Positions 44,654 through 53,309 of a DNA stretch of 64,000 bases are shown piece after piece. The DNA is taken from NCBI RefSeq assembly GCF_963676665.1, contig NZ_OY781373.1:62001-126000 (forward strand), given 5' to 3'. The notes beneath the pieces are model-generated. The model had not been told where the DNA came from and searched no databases. It worked only from the letters and a program-made list of their open reading frames with translations. The translations under genes were made by a program, and so were the position numbers. The stretch is from an uncultured Tolumonas sp. (lineage in GTDB: Bacteria > Pseudomonadota > Gammaproteobacteria > Enterobacterales > Aeromonadaceae). Positions within the stretch are counted from its first letter, which is position 1. Every line of letters begins with the position of its first letter.

Positions 44654-45931
44654 ATGGCGTCAACTAAAAAGATTAAAGGACTGCGCTGGTGGATTATCGG
44701 CGTAGTTATGCTGGGAACGGTATTGAACTATCTAACCCGTTCTTCGTTGTCAGCTGCGGCGCCGACACTGAAGGATCAGCTACACATTACCGTAGAACAA
44801 TATTCCTATGTCGTTGCGGCATTTCAGGCGTGTTACACCGTGATGCAGCCGGTTGCCGGCTTTATTCTGGATTCTGTCGGTGTCAAAATTGGTTTGGCTA
44901 TTTTCTGCGTTGCTTGGTCGCTGACTAATATGCTGCATGCCTTCGCTAACAGCTGGCAGTCATTAGCATTCTTTCGTGGTCTGATGGGGATGGCTGAAGC
45001 AGCCGTTATTCCTGCAGGTATGAAATCGGTCACAGAATGGTTTCCTGCCAAAGAGCGTTCGATTGCCACTGGCTGGTTTAATATTGGATCGTCAATCGGT
45101 GGCATGTTGGCACCACCGCTGGTTATTGCCTGTATTCAGTTATATAACTGGGAAACGGCTTTTGTGGTGACCGGTGCATTAGGTTTTGTCTGGGTTGCGC
45201 TGTGGTTACTTTTCTTTCGTCTACCATCTAAACACCCCAACATTACTGATGAAGAAAGACAATATATCCAGGATGGTCAAGAGGTTGCACATAAAAATGA
45301 CAAATCTAAACCATCGGTAAGACAGATCATAAAACGCAAGGAATTCTGGGGTATCGCGATTCCTAAATTCCTTGCAGAGCCTGCCTGGCAGACCTTTAAT
45401 TTTTGGATCCCGCTCTATTTGAGTTCTGTTCGCCACATGGATCTGAAGTCAATCGCTATGTTTGCTTGGATTCCATTTCTCGCTGCGGATTTAGGTTGTG
45501 TGGTGGGCGGGTATTTGTCCCCACTGATGATGAAATGGTTCAAGGTGTCATTAATTACAAGCCGTAAGTTAGTGGTTATCACTGGCGCTATTTGTATGTT
45601 GGCTCCTGCTGCAATAGGTCTGGTTGCCAGCCCTTATACGGCAATTGCATTGTTCTGTGTCGGTTGTTTTGCGCACCAAACTATCTCTGGTTCACTGATC
45701 ACGTTGTCATCTGATGTATTCAGCAAAAACTCCATTGGTACAGCGAATGGTTTGACTGGAATGGCTGGTTATCTTGGGGCGACTATTTTCTCTCTCATAG
45801 TCGGTGTTGTAGCAAGCAAAATTGGCTATGACCCACTCTTCGTCTGCTTATCATTATTTGACGTGATTGGCGCGGTCATTGTGTGCTTGCTTATCAGGAA
45901 TTCAGCCACTAACTCGCCAGTTTCTGTATAG
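44654..45931 (+). CDS. exuT: Hexuronate transporter (MFS, ACS family)
   Basis: 425 aa with twelve hydrophobic segments and the ExuT pattern (LRWWIIGVVMLGTVLNYLTRSSLSAAAPTLKDQLHITVEQYSYVVAAFQACYTVMQPVAGFILD). The conserved FRGLMGMAEAAVIPAGMKSVTEWFP is typical of anion:cation symporters. It imports galacturonate/glucuronate with protons. TGGAGA precedes the start. Divergent from uxaC and sharing its regulatory region. Confidence 0.93.
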   Translation: MASTKKIKGLRWWIIGVVMLGTVLNYLTRSSLSAAAPTLKDQLHITVEQYSYVVAAFQACYTVMQPVAGFILDSVGVKIGLAIFCVAWSLTNMLHAFANSWQSLAFFRGLMGMAEAAVIPAGMKSVTEWFPAKERSIATGWFNIGSSIGGMLAPPLVIACIQLYNWETAFVVTGALGFVWVALWLLFFRLPSKHPNITDEERQYIQDGQEVAHKNDKSKPSVRQIIKRKEFWGIAIPKFLAEPAWQTFNFWIPLYLSSVRHMDLKSIAMFAWIPFLAADLGCVVGGYLSPLMMKWFKVSLITSRKLVVITGAICMLAPAAIGLVASPYTAIALFCVGCFAHQTISGSLITLSSDVFSKNSIGTANGLTGMAGYLGATIFSLIVGVVASKIGYDPLFVCLSLFDVIGAVIVCLLIRNSATNSPVSV

Positions 45932-45982
45932 AAGACGCTTTTGGGGCGGGTTCAGGTCAAGATAAATGACAAGTGTTTTTAT

Positions 45983-46008
45983 GCCCCGTATCTGACGGGG
46001 CTTTTTTT
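45983..46008 (+). terminator. exuT terminator
   Basis: GCCCCGT-ATCTG-ACGGGGC, with a 7-bp GC-rich stem, is directly followed by seven T residues. It lies 52 bases past the exuT stop. Confidence 0.93.
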
Positions 46009-46132
46009 ATTCGGTTCTACGGATTTCAAGTGTGGTTTATATCTTTTGGGTTGTTTATTAGGCCAATAATTTACAAAACACACCCCAATTAGCCCTCAGT
46101 TCAGTGATTGACGAACATAAACCTGAATTTCA

Positions 46133-46148
46133 TGTGACCAACCTCACT
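46133..46148 (+). promoter_or_regulatory. Candidate CRP site upstream of dctP
   Basis: TGTGACCAACCTCACT matches TGTGA-N6-TCACA at 9 of 10 positions. It is 168-183 bases before the dctP start and 67 bases upstream of the ExuR/UxuR-type operator, a usual layout for catabolite-activated sugar-acid genes. Confidence 0.55.
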
Positions 46149-46214
46149 GTTTTGGTGAAAGTTAGCGCCAGACCAAAAAAGCACCTAAAAAGTGTGATGG
46201 TTCTCAACTATAAA

Positions 46215-46230
46215 AGATGTCATACCAATT
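46215..46230 (-). promoter_or_regulatory. ExuR/UxuR-type operator upstream of dctP
   Basis: Minus strand AATTGGTATGACATCT shares AATTGGTAT-ACA with the sites at 44354 and 49254. It ties the TRAP transporter to the hexuronate regulon. Confidence 0.65.
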
Positions 46231-46315
46231 AAGATTGCACCTGTAATGTGACATTTATGACGTTGAGCCGTAACGACGTTGATCTATACCCCCCAACAGC
46301 AGAGGTTTGTTCACA

Positions 46316-47311
46316 ATGACGTTAAAACTAAAAACACTGGCTGCAAGCATCTTATTAGCCGCCCCGTTGGCAATGTTTTCATTCTCTTCCATGGCCGTTG
46401 AACGTGTAACACTGAAACTGGCACATAATCTGGACAACTCGCACGTTGTGCATAAAGCGCTGGCTGAGATGGCGAAAGAAATTGAAACCGCTTCTGATGG
46501 CAAAATGAAACTGCGCATTTATCCAGGCGGCCAGATGGGTGGCCCACGTGAAACGATTGAAATGTTGCAAAATGGTGCGTTGGACATGACTAAGGCGAGC
46601 GCCAGCGAAATGGAACCATTTGCTCCAGCCTACTCTATTTTCAGCCTGCCTTATCTGTTCAAAAACGAAAAACACTTCACCAATGTGCTGTATGGCAAAG
46701 TCGGTCAAGACATGATGCAAGAGACCCGCGATAAAGGGTTTATTTCACTGGCGGCTTATGTGGCTGGCACACGTAGTTTTTATGCGAAGAAAGCCATTCA
46801 TACTCCAGCTGATATGAAAGGTCTTAAGATCCGCGTTGTTGCAACACCAACGACCATCAAACTGATTGAGTTGCTGGGGGCTGCACCAGCACCGATCCCA
46901 TTTGGTGAAGTCTATACCGCACTGCAACAAGGTGTCATTGATGGTGCTGAAAACAATGAACCATCTTATGTGCAAACTCGCCATGTGGAAGTCGCTAAAT
47001 TCTATTCGGAAGATCAACATACCGCAGTGCCGGATTATCTGATTGTCTCCACTAAGGCGTGGGATGCGTTATCCGACGAGCAGCGCAAAATCATCACTAC
47101 CGCTGCTAAACACTCCGAAGAGTACGAACAGAAACTGTGGGCTGACGAAGTGATCGCATCTCGTAAAAAAGCGGAAGAGAGTGGTGCCACCTTTATCCAA
47201 GTTGATAAAGAAGCTTTCCGCAAAGCGTTGACACCGATCTATGACGATTTCAAAAATGACCCGCAAAAAGCGGAATGGCTGAAGAAGATTGAAGCTGTTT
47301 CCGATCAGTAA
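46316..47311 (+). CDS. TRAP transporter solute-binding protein (DctP family), probably for hexuronate
   Basis: 331 aa from the ATG at 46316; a TTG three codons earlier is less likely. Signal peptide TLAASILLAAPLAMFSFSSMA, then VTLKLAHNLDNSHVVHKALAEM. The conserved Arg that grips the ligand carboxylate lies in GLKIRVVATPTTIKLIELLGAAPAPIPFGEVYTALQQGVIDGAENN near residues 165-210. The operator in front and the UxuR/ExuR-type regulator downstream make galacturonate/glucuronate the most likely ligand (inference). Confidence 0.88.
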   Translation: MTLKLKTLAASILLAAPLAMFSFSSMAVERVTLKLAHNLDNSHVVHKALAEMAKEIETASDGKMKLRIYPGGQMGGPRETIEMLQNGALDMTKASASEMEPFAPAYSIFSLPYLFKNEKHFTNVLYGKVGQDMMQETRDKGFISLAAYVAGTRSFYAKKAIHTPADMKGLKIRVVATPTTIKLIELLGAAPAPIPFGEVYTALQQGVIDGAENNEPSYVQTRHVEVAKFYSEDQHTAVPDYLIVSTKAWDALSDEQRKIITTAAKHSEEYEQKLWADEVIASRKKAEESGATFIQVDKEAFRKALTPIYDDFKNDPQKAEWLKKIEAVSDQ

Positions 47312-47370
47312 GTAATAGAAAATCTAGCATTTGGCGGAATGGCATTGCTGTTCCGCCAAGGAGAAACAGT

Positions 47371-47895
47371 ATGCGGCTTCAAAAATTTAAAACACCGATT
47401 GATAAGGTAATTGCTACTTTTTCGATCGTGGTAATGGTTGGTTTGGTTTTTTGTGTGGTATGGCAAGTGTTCAGTCGCTATGTACTGGGTGCACCAAGCA
47501 CCATGACCGATGAAATAGCTCGTTTCAGCATGATCTGGGTCGGGTTACTGGGTGCTGCATATGGCGTAGGCGCTCAGAGCCATTTAAGCATCGATTTGTT
47601 GACAATGAATTTGAAAGGCAAAAAGAAAGCCTTGAACGTGATTTTTGTCAATCTGTGCGTGCTGGGCTTTGCGGCAAGTGCGCTGATTTGGGGTGGTGGA
47701 GTGCTAGTGCTTAAAGTCTATGCAACCGCACAATTATCACCTGCGATGCAACTGCCGATGGCTTATGTATATGGTGTACTACCGTTGAGTGGTGCCGTGA
47801 TGAGTTATTACAGCTTGTTATACATATTAGATGCAGTCATGGATTTCTTTGCTCTGCCTGCCATCCAAATGACCACCTCTGAGGAGAAAGCATAA
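47371..47895 (+). CDS. TRAP transporter small permease (DctQ family)
   Basis: 174 aa with four membrane helices and the family block RYVLGAPSTMTDEIARFSMIWVGLLGAAYGVG near residue 35-70. It forms the membrane complex with the large subunit. Its stop overlaps the dctM start (TAATG). Confidence 0.92.
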   Translation: MRLQKFKTPIDKVIATFSIVVMVGLVFCVVWQVFSRYVLGAPSTMTDEIARFSMIWVGLLGAAYGVGAQSHLSIDLLTMNLKGKKKALNVIFVNLCVLGFAASALIWGGGVLVLKVYATAQLSPAMQLPMAYVYGVLPLSGAVMSYYSLLYILDAVMDFFALPAIQMTTSEEKA

Positions 47896-49196
47896 TGGAT
47901 TGGACACTCTCATTGGTTATGTTTGGCTCGTTTTTTATATTGGTATTTTTAGGCGTTCCTATTTCATTCTCTATCGGGTTGGCCACACTGGCTGCTGGCA
48001 CGATGATGCTCCCGTTAGAAACAACACTCGCGGTAATTGGCCAGAAAGTGGCCACTGGTTTAGATAGTTTTTCATTGTTAGCGATCCCATTTTTTATCTT
48101 TGCCGGGGTATTAATGAATCGTGGCGGTATTGCCCACCGCCTCATTAATTTTTCGCAGATCTTAGTTGGCCGGATGCCGGGTTCGCTGGGGCATGTGAAT
48201 GTGATGGCAAATATGTTGTTTGGTTCAATTTCAGGCTCTGCGGTTGCAGCTGCAGCAGCGGTTGGTGGCACCATGTCACCGATGCAGAAAAAAGCGGGCT
48301 ATGACCCAGCGTATTCTGCTGCGATCAATGTGACCTCTTGTATTACCGGATTATTAATTCCGCCATCAAACGTGTTGATTATTTATGCACTAACAGCGGG
48401 TGGTATTTCGGTTGCGACGCTATTCATGGCGGGCTACCTTCCAGGTATCCTTATGGGGCTTGGTATCATGGTCGTCGGTGCTATTATTGCAAAGCGCCGT
48501 GGCTATCCGGTCGCACCTCGTCCAACCATGGCTATAGCGTTGAAAGCGCTGTGGGATGCGTTCCCTAGTCTGTTGCTGGTTGTCGTAGTTATGGGGGGTA
48601 TTCTGGGTGGTATCTTTACTGCTACCGAAGCATCAGCCATTGCGGTGGTATATACCTTTGTATTGTCAGTCTTGATTTATCGTGAAGTGAAGTTCAAAGA
48701 GCTGCCATCGATCATTCTCGATTCGGTTATCACCACGTCGATTGTTTTACTATTGATCGGTATCTCTGTTGGTATGTCATGGGCAATGACCAATGCGGAT
48801 ATTCCTTACACCATCAGTGATGCCCTGATGCGAGTATCAGACAATCCGATTGTTATTCTGCTGATCATTAACATCATTTTGTTGATTGTTGGTGTGTTCA
48901 TGGACATGACCCCAGCCGTGTTAATTTTCACGCCGATCTTTTTACCAATAGCGACTAATTTGGGTATGGATCCGGTTCATTTCGGGATCATGATGGTGTT
49001 CAATCTGTGTATCGGCTTGTGTACACCACCAGTGGGCAGTGCGTTGTTTGTTGGTTGTTCAGTGTCTGGGGTTCGCTTGCAAGATCTGCTCAAACCTATG
49101 TTGCCATTCTTTTTGGCTCTGCTAGTGACCTTATTTGCCGTTACTTACATTCCTGCATTAAGCCTGTTTTTACCCGGGCTATTCGGAATGCATTGA
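47895..49196 (+). CDS. TRAP transporter large permease (DctM family)
   Basis: 433 aa with about twelve hydrophobic segments. Family motifs are [66 protein letters not shown] and [20 protein letters not shown]. It drives sodium-coupled uptake of the solute delivered by the DctP-type protein. Confidence 0.95.
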   Translation: MDWTLSLVMFGSFFILVFLGVPISFSIGLATLAAGTMMLPLETTLAVIGQKVATGLDSFSLLAIPFFIFAGVLMNRGGIAHRLINFSQILVGRMPGSLGHVNVMANMLFGSISGSAVAAAAAVGGTMSPMQKKAGYDPAYSAAINVTSCITGLLIPPSNVLIIYALTAGGISVATLFMAGYLPGILMGLGIMVVGAIIAKRRGYPVAPRPTMAIALKALWDAFPSLLLVVVVMGGILGGIFTATEASAIAVVYTFVLSVLIYREVKFKELPSIILDSVITTSIVLLLIGISVGMSWAMTNADIPYTISDALMRVSDNPIVILLIINIILLIVGVFMDMTPAVLIFTPIFLPIATNLGMDPVHFGIMMVFNLCIGLCTPPVGSALFVGCSVSGVRLQDLLKPMLPFFLALLVTLFAVTYIPALSLFLPGLFGMH

Positions 49197-49253
49197 TGAA
49201 GTTTTTAGATCCTCGTGTTCAGCATCTCAGAAACAGCTATCGGTGTATTTTAC

Positions 49254-49269
49254 AATTGGTATAACAAAT
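49254..49269 (+). promoter_or_regulatory. ExuR/UxuR-type operator overlapping the regulator's -35
   Basis: AATTGGTATAACAAAT, identical to the uxaC/exuT site. It covers the TTGGTA used as -35 of the promoter at 49256-49284, so the regulator very probably controls itself. Confidence 0.7.
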
Positions 49270-49284
49270 CATGCCCTATATAAT
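49256..49284 (+). promoter_or_regulatory. Promoter of the UxuR/ExuR-like regulator gene
   Basis: TTGGTA (49256-49261), 17-base spacer, TATAAT (49279-49284): a perfect -10 and a 4/6 -35. The -10 sits in the loop of a perfect 12-bp inverted repeat (49266-49277 with 49287-49298, AAATCATGCCCT / AGGGCATGATTT). Confidence 0.65.
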
Positions 49285-49329
49285 ACAGGGCATGATTTAC
49301 CATTTATTCTGGCAGTAAACGAGGTTGTT

Positions 49330-50100
49330 ATGGATTTTGTTGAATCAGCACGTCTTTATCAGAAAGTGGCTACAGAGCTAAAGAAACGGATCACTTGTAA
49401 CCAATATATGGTTGGAGATCGTTTACCTGCAGAGCGTCTGATTGCGGAAGAGATGAAAGTGAGCCGAACGGTAGTCCGCGAGGCTATTATCATGCTGGAA
49501 GTTGAAGGCATGGTTGATGTGCGAAAAGGTTCTGGTATCCATGTCATCGCTTTGGAGTCACGATATTCACCGCTGACGACACTTGAAACAGAAGATAATG
49601 AATTTTTGACCGCAGGCCCGTTCGAGTTACTACAAGCCCGCCAGTTGCTGGAAAGTAATATTGCCGAATTTGCGGCTACTCAAGTGACCAAGCAAGACAT
49701 TATGGCGTTATTGGCAATTCAAGAAACAGCCCAGAAAGAAGACCGATCGCGCGATTCTCAGTGGGATAAACAGTTCCATATTCAGGTTGCCAAAGCCACG
49801 CAAAATTCTGTGCTGGTCACTTTGGTGGCTAAGCTCTGGCAGCATCGGGAGCACAATCCGTATTGGCTTAAATTGCATGAGCATATTGATGATCGGGCGA
49901 TCGAGAGCTGGTGTGATGATCATGAGCAGATCTTGAAAGCATTGATGCGGAAAGACCCGAAAGCGGCAAAGTTGGCGATGTGGCAGCATTTGGAAAATAC
50001 CAAGAAAATGCTGTTTCAGGCGACAACGGTGGATGATGACTTAGTAGATGATCGCTATTTGTTTGCCGAAAATCCCGTCGTTCATTTAGTGAACGCTTGA
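49330..50100 (+). CDS. UxuR/ExuR-like GntR-family repressor
   Basis: 256 aa from the ATG at 49330, with GAGG 6 bases upstream. The N-terminal winged helix ([46 protein letters not shown]) is the GntR/FadR type; residues about 95-225 are the FCD ligand domain ([19 protein letters not shown], then [18 protein letters not shown]). It is close to E. coli UxuR and ExuR; which one cannot be settled here. Ligands of that pair are fructuronate or tagaturonate/galacturonate. The three matching operators in the window are its likely targets. Confidence 0.9.
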   Translation: MDFVESARLYQKVATELKKRITCNQYMVGDRLPAERLIAEEMKVSRTVVREAIIMLEVEGMVDVRKGSGIHVIALESRYSPLTTLETEDNEFLTAGPFELLQARQLLESNIAEFAATQVTKQDIMALLAIQETAQKEDRSRDSQWDKQFHIQVAKATQNSVLVTLVAKLWQHREHNPYWLKLHEHIDDRAIESWCDDHEQILKALMRKDPKAAKLAMWQHLENTKKMLFQATTVDDDLVDDRYLFAENPVVHLVNA

Positions 50101-50138
50101 GCGTAATGAATCGATTAAGCTCCATTTTTGAGGTTTGA

Positions 50139-51455
50139 ATGAAAAACAAAGCAAACTTTTCCCAGCATTTTATCTGGTTATTTCCCTTGTTGTGCCTGCT
50201 TGTACCAACGGTTAGTTTTGCTTCCGAAACGGGACATATGTTAACGCTGGGGGGAATAAGACTTGAGTTTATCTTCTTCGCCTTTACGTTGCTGTGTGTT
50301 GCGCTGTTTCATCATTACACCATGTTTGTTTCTCTGGCTGGGCTTGCTGCTGTTGTCGCCAGTAAATATATATTCCTGGATGATTTCTCTTTTGTTCATC
50401 ACATGATGGGCGGTGACGGCCATGAAGGTGAATGGCGGATCATGCTGAACCTTTTTGGTCTGCTATCTGGCTTTGCCATTTTGGCAAAACATTTTGATGA
50501 ATCTCATTTACCAAAAATTTTACCAAGATATTTGCCGGATGACTGGAAAGGCGGTTTTGTTTTATTGGTGATGATTTTTGTCACCAGTGGCTTTCTCGAT
50601 AATATTGCGGCAGCGATGATTGGTGGTGCAATCGCATTCGTTGTGTTCAAACAGCGGGTACACATCGGTTATCTGGCGGCCATTGTGGCGGCAAGTAATG
50701 CCGGTGGTTCTGGCTCGGTGGTGGGTGATACAACGACCACACTGATGTGGATTGATGGTGTCAGTCAATTAGATGTTCTACACGCTTATATTGCCGCGGT
50801 CGTTTCACTGGTGATCTTTGGCGTGATAGCTTCCAAACAACAAGATAAGTATCAGCGTATTGTCAAAGATGGCCCGAGTTCTGTTCAGGTTGAATGGAAA
50901 AAAATCGGCGTAGTTGGTTTGATCTTACTATTGGCTGTGGCCACCAATTATTTATTTGATTTCCCTGCGTTAGGTGTTTGGGTTGCTATTCTGATTGGAT
51001 CTTTGGTGGTAAAAACCCCGTGGCGTGAGATCAATCATGCATTGCCCGGCACTGTTTTCCTTTTAGGATTAGTCAGTTGTGCATCGCTAATGCCTGTTGA
51101 TGAATTGCCGCCAGCTTCTTGGGTGAGTACATTTGGATTAGGGTTCATTTCAGCGATCTTTGATAATATTCCATTGACGAAGTTGTGCCTTGAGCAAGGG
51201 GGGTACGATTGGGGTATTCTGGCCTATGCGGTGGGGTTTGGTGGTTCAATGTTATGGTTTGGCTCATCGGCGGGCGTTGCTTTGTCCAGTATGTATCCTG
51301 AGGCTCGCTCGGCGGTAAACTGGGTGCGCCAAGGTTGGCATGTTCCAGTCGCATATGTAATTGGATTCTTTATCATGTTAGCAGTAGCCGGTTGGTCGCC
51401 GCATGCCCCGCATAAAAATCAAATAACGACAGTAAAAGAAAAAACCTACTCATGA
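50139..51455 (+). CDS. nhaD: NhaD-type sodium:proton antiporter
   Basis: 438 aa. A signal-like first helix (FIWLFPLLCLLVPTVSFASE) and about eleven further hydrophobic segments. The family blocks VTSGFLDNIAAAMIGGAIAFVVF and AASNAGGSGSVVGDTTTTLMW are characteristic of the ion-transporter superfamily NhaD branch. It exchanges sodium for protons. It follows the regulator by 38 bases without a visible terminator and may help supply the sodium gradient used by the TRAP transporter (inference). Confidence 0.85.
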   Translation: MKNKANFSQHFIWLFPLLCLLVPTVSFASETGHMLTLGGIRLEFIFFAFTLLCVALFHHYTMFVSLAGLAAVVASKYIFLDDFSFVHHMMGGDGHEGEWRIMLNLFGLLSGFAILAKHFDESHLPKILPRYLPDDWKGGFVLLVMIFVTSGFLDNIAAAMIGGAIAFVVFKQRVHIGYLAAIVAASNAGGSGSVVGDTTTTLMWIDGVSQLDVLHAYIAAVVSLVIFGVIASKQQDKYQRIVKDGPSSVQVEWKKIGVVGLILLLAVATNYLFDFPALGVWVAILIGSLVVKTPWREINHALPGTVFLLGLVSCASLMPVDELPPASWVSTFGLGFISAIFDNIPLTKLCLEQGGYDWGILAYAVGFGGSMLWFGSSAGVALSSMYPEARSAVNWVRQGWHVPVAYVIGFFIMLAVAGWSPHAPHKNQITTVKEKTYS

Positions 51456-51491
51456 TGAACGTATCGTTGATTTGTGCCATGTGGTTATAAG

Positions 51492-51527
51492 ACAAAGCCC
51501 AGCAATCAAAAGCATGCTGGGCTTTGT
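51492..51527 (+). terminator. nhaD terminator
   Basis: ACAAAGCCCAGCA and TGCTGGGCTTTGT form a 13-bp perfect stem with a 10-base loop, 37 bases after the nhaD stop. A/T flanks on both sides would let it work in both directions, also ending dsbA transcripts. Confidence 0.85.
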
Positions 51528-51575
51528 TATTTGACATCTCGAAGCGGGAAAAGCCAGAGATAAGATATTGATCCG

Positions 51576-52184
51576 CTAGTCTTTCTTTTGCAGTAAATAT
51601 TTCACAAGACTGATGTACTCTTCAGTGCTCTTGATACCTTCGGTTTTCACCAGATATTTACCATTCACCACGGTTGATGGCACGGCACGGATGTTCATGC
51701 TGCCAGTGCTGCGATCATATTGTGCCACCATGCCGGTTACCGCGAAGCTGTCTACGGCACCATCAAAATCTTTACCATTCACACCGGCTTTCTCAAACAC
51801 AGCGCGTACATCGGCACGACTTTGTGGGGCTTTTTGTTCGGCGTGGATCAGGCTGAAAAACATAGGTGTTACTTTTTCTTCTACCTTCAGCAGGTCTGCA
51901 ACCGCATAAGCTCGTTGCAGTTCTGGGCCCATCTCTTTACCCATGAAGGCCACGGGTGTGCGTTTAAAAGCCACATCTGCCGGTAACTGTTTTTTCAATT
52001 CAGCCATGATCGGTTCGAACTGATAGCAGTGTGGACAAAAATACGAGAAAAACTCCATCACTTCTGGTTTTGGTGTGTTGGTCTGACGAATAATTTCGTA
52101 ATTCACATTTTCTTTAAATTCTGGTGCCGCCTGCAGGAAAGGGGCAATCAACAGACCAACCAGCAACACAAACAGTTTTTTCAT
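51576..52184 (-). CDS. dsbA: Thiol:disulfide interchange protein DsbA
   Basis: 202 aa with a signal peptide (MKKLFVLLVGLLIAPFLQA). The active site is FSYFCPHCYQFEP (CPHC near residue 49-52), inserted in a thioredoxin fold by a helical domain; the cis-proline is in IRAVPSTVVNGKY. It introduces disulfides into periplasmic proteins. Single gene, minus strand. Confidence 0.95.
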   Translation of the reverse strand: MKKLFVLLVGLLIAPFLQAAPEFKENVNYEIIRQTNTPKPEVMEFFSYFCPHCYQFEPIMAELKKQLPADVAFKRTPVAFMGKEMGPELQRAYAVADLLKVEEKVTPMFFSLIHAEQKAPQSRADVRAVFEKAGVNGKDFDGAVDSFAVTGMVAQYDRSTGSMNIRAVPSTVVNGKYLVKTEGIKSTEEYISLVKYLLQKKD

Positions 52185-52659
52185 AGTAAGTTCCGTATCA
52201 GGGTAGAGGATAAATCACGGTGTCATGCGCCAAGACTATTCACTCCGTTTCCGTTCGTCAATTGCGATCGAATAATAGTCATCGATATCGGTGAAATGAG
52301 GCTAAGTTGGTGTTTATAGAGTGAGAATTTATCGGCTAAGGAAGCACAGCCAACGATTTATATAGTGAGCAACATCACGAAAATGGCTGGGTAATTTGCA
52401 AATTGCGAAAAACGAAGTATATTAGTTTCGTCTGGCGCGCACAGCATGTGCATAATAATGCCAAACATAATAAAGAAACCGACACATCGGTCATAAGCTG
52501 TTGAAAGCAGCGGGATAGTGTGTAATTCGATTGAGCTTGCCTTGGCAGGCTCAAATCATTTCTGGCGGCATGAAAAAAAATTCCTTCCCTTTATACCGCA
52601 TTCATATTCTGATTTTTATCTTTGCGCCGTTGATATCAACGACGCATGAACACTATCAA
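52185..52659. other. Gene-free region between gmhB and dsbA, with an imperfect hairpin
   Basis: 475 bases. No ORF with a good start is visible. TTGAGCTTGCC and GGCAGGCTCAA (about 52530-52553) form a stem with one mismatch and a 2-base loop, and an A-run (AAAAAAAA) follows about 22 bases later on the plus strand. The part nearest dsbA should hold its promoter. A small RNA in this region is possible but unsupported. Confidence 0.4.
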
Positions 52660-53217
52660 TTAGCTAAGTGCTGGCACTGATTTCGCAAACGTCAGCAGAG
52701 AATCCTGCACTTCATCGGCCAGCGCCTGTGCTTCTTCGGTGACGGCTTTACCAGTGCGTACCAGAATCTTATGGGTTACACCAGCCGCTTTAGCGGCCTG
52801 CATGTCGGCACCTTTGTCACCTACCATATAGGAATTGACCAGATCAATATCCAGCTCTTTAGCGGCGTCAAGCAACATACCCGGTGCAGGTTTACGGCAA
52901 TCACAAACCTGACGGTAAGGTGCTTCACCTTCTGTTGGATGATGTGGGCAGTAATAGATACCGTCGAGATCAACATCACGGTCCGCCAGTGACCAGTCCA
53001 TCCATTCGGTCAGATGCATAAATTGTTTTTCGGTGAAGAAACCACGGGCAATGCCAGACTGATTGGTGACTAATACCAAGCAGTAGCCTTTTTTCTTCAG
53101 CAATTGTAATGCTTCGATTGCACCGTCAATAAAGTGAAAATCGTCCACGGAAGCGACATAACCCGTATCCTGATTAATCACGCCGTCCCGATCCAGAAAT
53201 ACCGCAACTTTGGCCAC
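52660..53217 (-). CDS. gmhB: D-glycero-beta-D-manno-heptose 1,7-bisphosphate 7-phosphatase
   Basis: 185 aa HAD-type phosphatase. The nucleophile motif is [11 protein letters not shown] (Asp9 and Asp11 region); [13 protein letters not shown] and [17 protein letters not shown] are motifs II and III-IV. The zinc-binding loop [10 protein letters not shown]...VCDCRKP is specific for GmhB. It makes heptose phosphate for lipopolysaccharide inner core. Confidence 0.95.
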   Translation of the reverse strand: MAKVAVFLDRDGVINQDTGYVASVDDFHFIDGAIEALQLLKKKGYCLVLVTNQSGIARGFFTEKQFMHLTEWMDWSLADRDVDLDGIYYCPHHPTEGEAPYRQVCDCRKPAPGMLLDAAKELDIDLVNSYMVGDKGADMQAAKAAGVTHKILVRTGKAVTEEAQALADEVQDSLLTFAKSVPALS

Positions 53218-53309
53218 AATTTATCCTCATTAATTACACTGCTGCTTATTGTAGGGGATTTCCAGTCGCGGGGCAGGATACAATTTAAAAAAACCACCAC
53301 GGAATCGTT

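Larger units (their letters stand above)
45932..46315. promoter_or_regulatory. exuT-dctP intergenic region
   Basis: 384 bases without an ORF. It holds the exuT terminator (45983-46008), a CRP-like site (46133-46148), a weaker CRP-like sequence (46193-46208) and an ExuR/UxuR-type operator (46215-46230), arranged as expected for the promoter of the TRAP operon. Confidence 0.7.

Noticed and set aside
49266-49298. Inverted repeat as a terminator for the TRAP operon
   Set aside because: It has no T-tract and contains a perfect TATAAT in the loop, correctly spaced from TTGGTA; a promoter role fits better.
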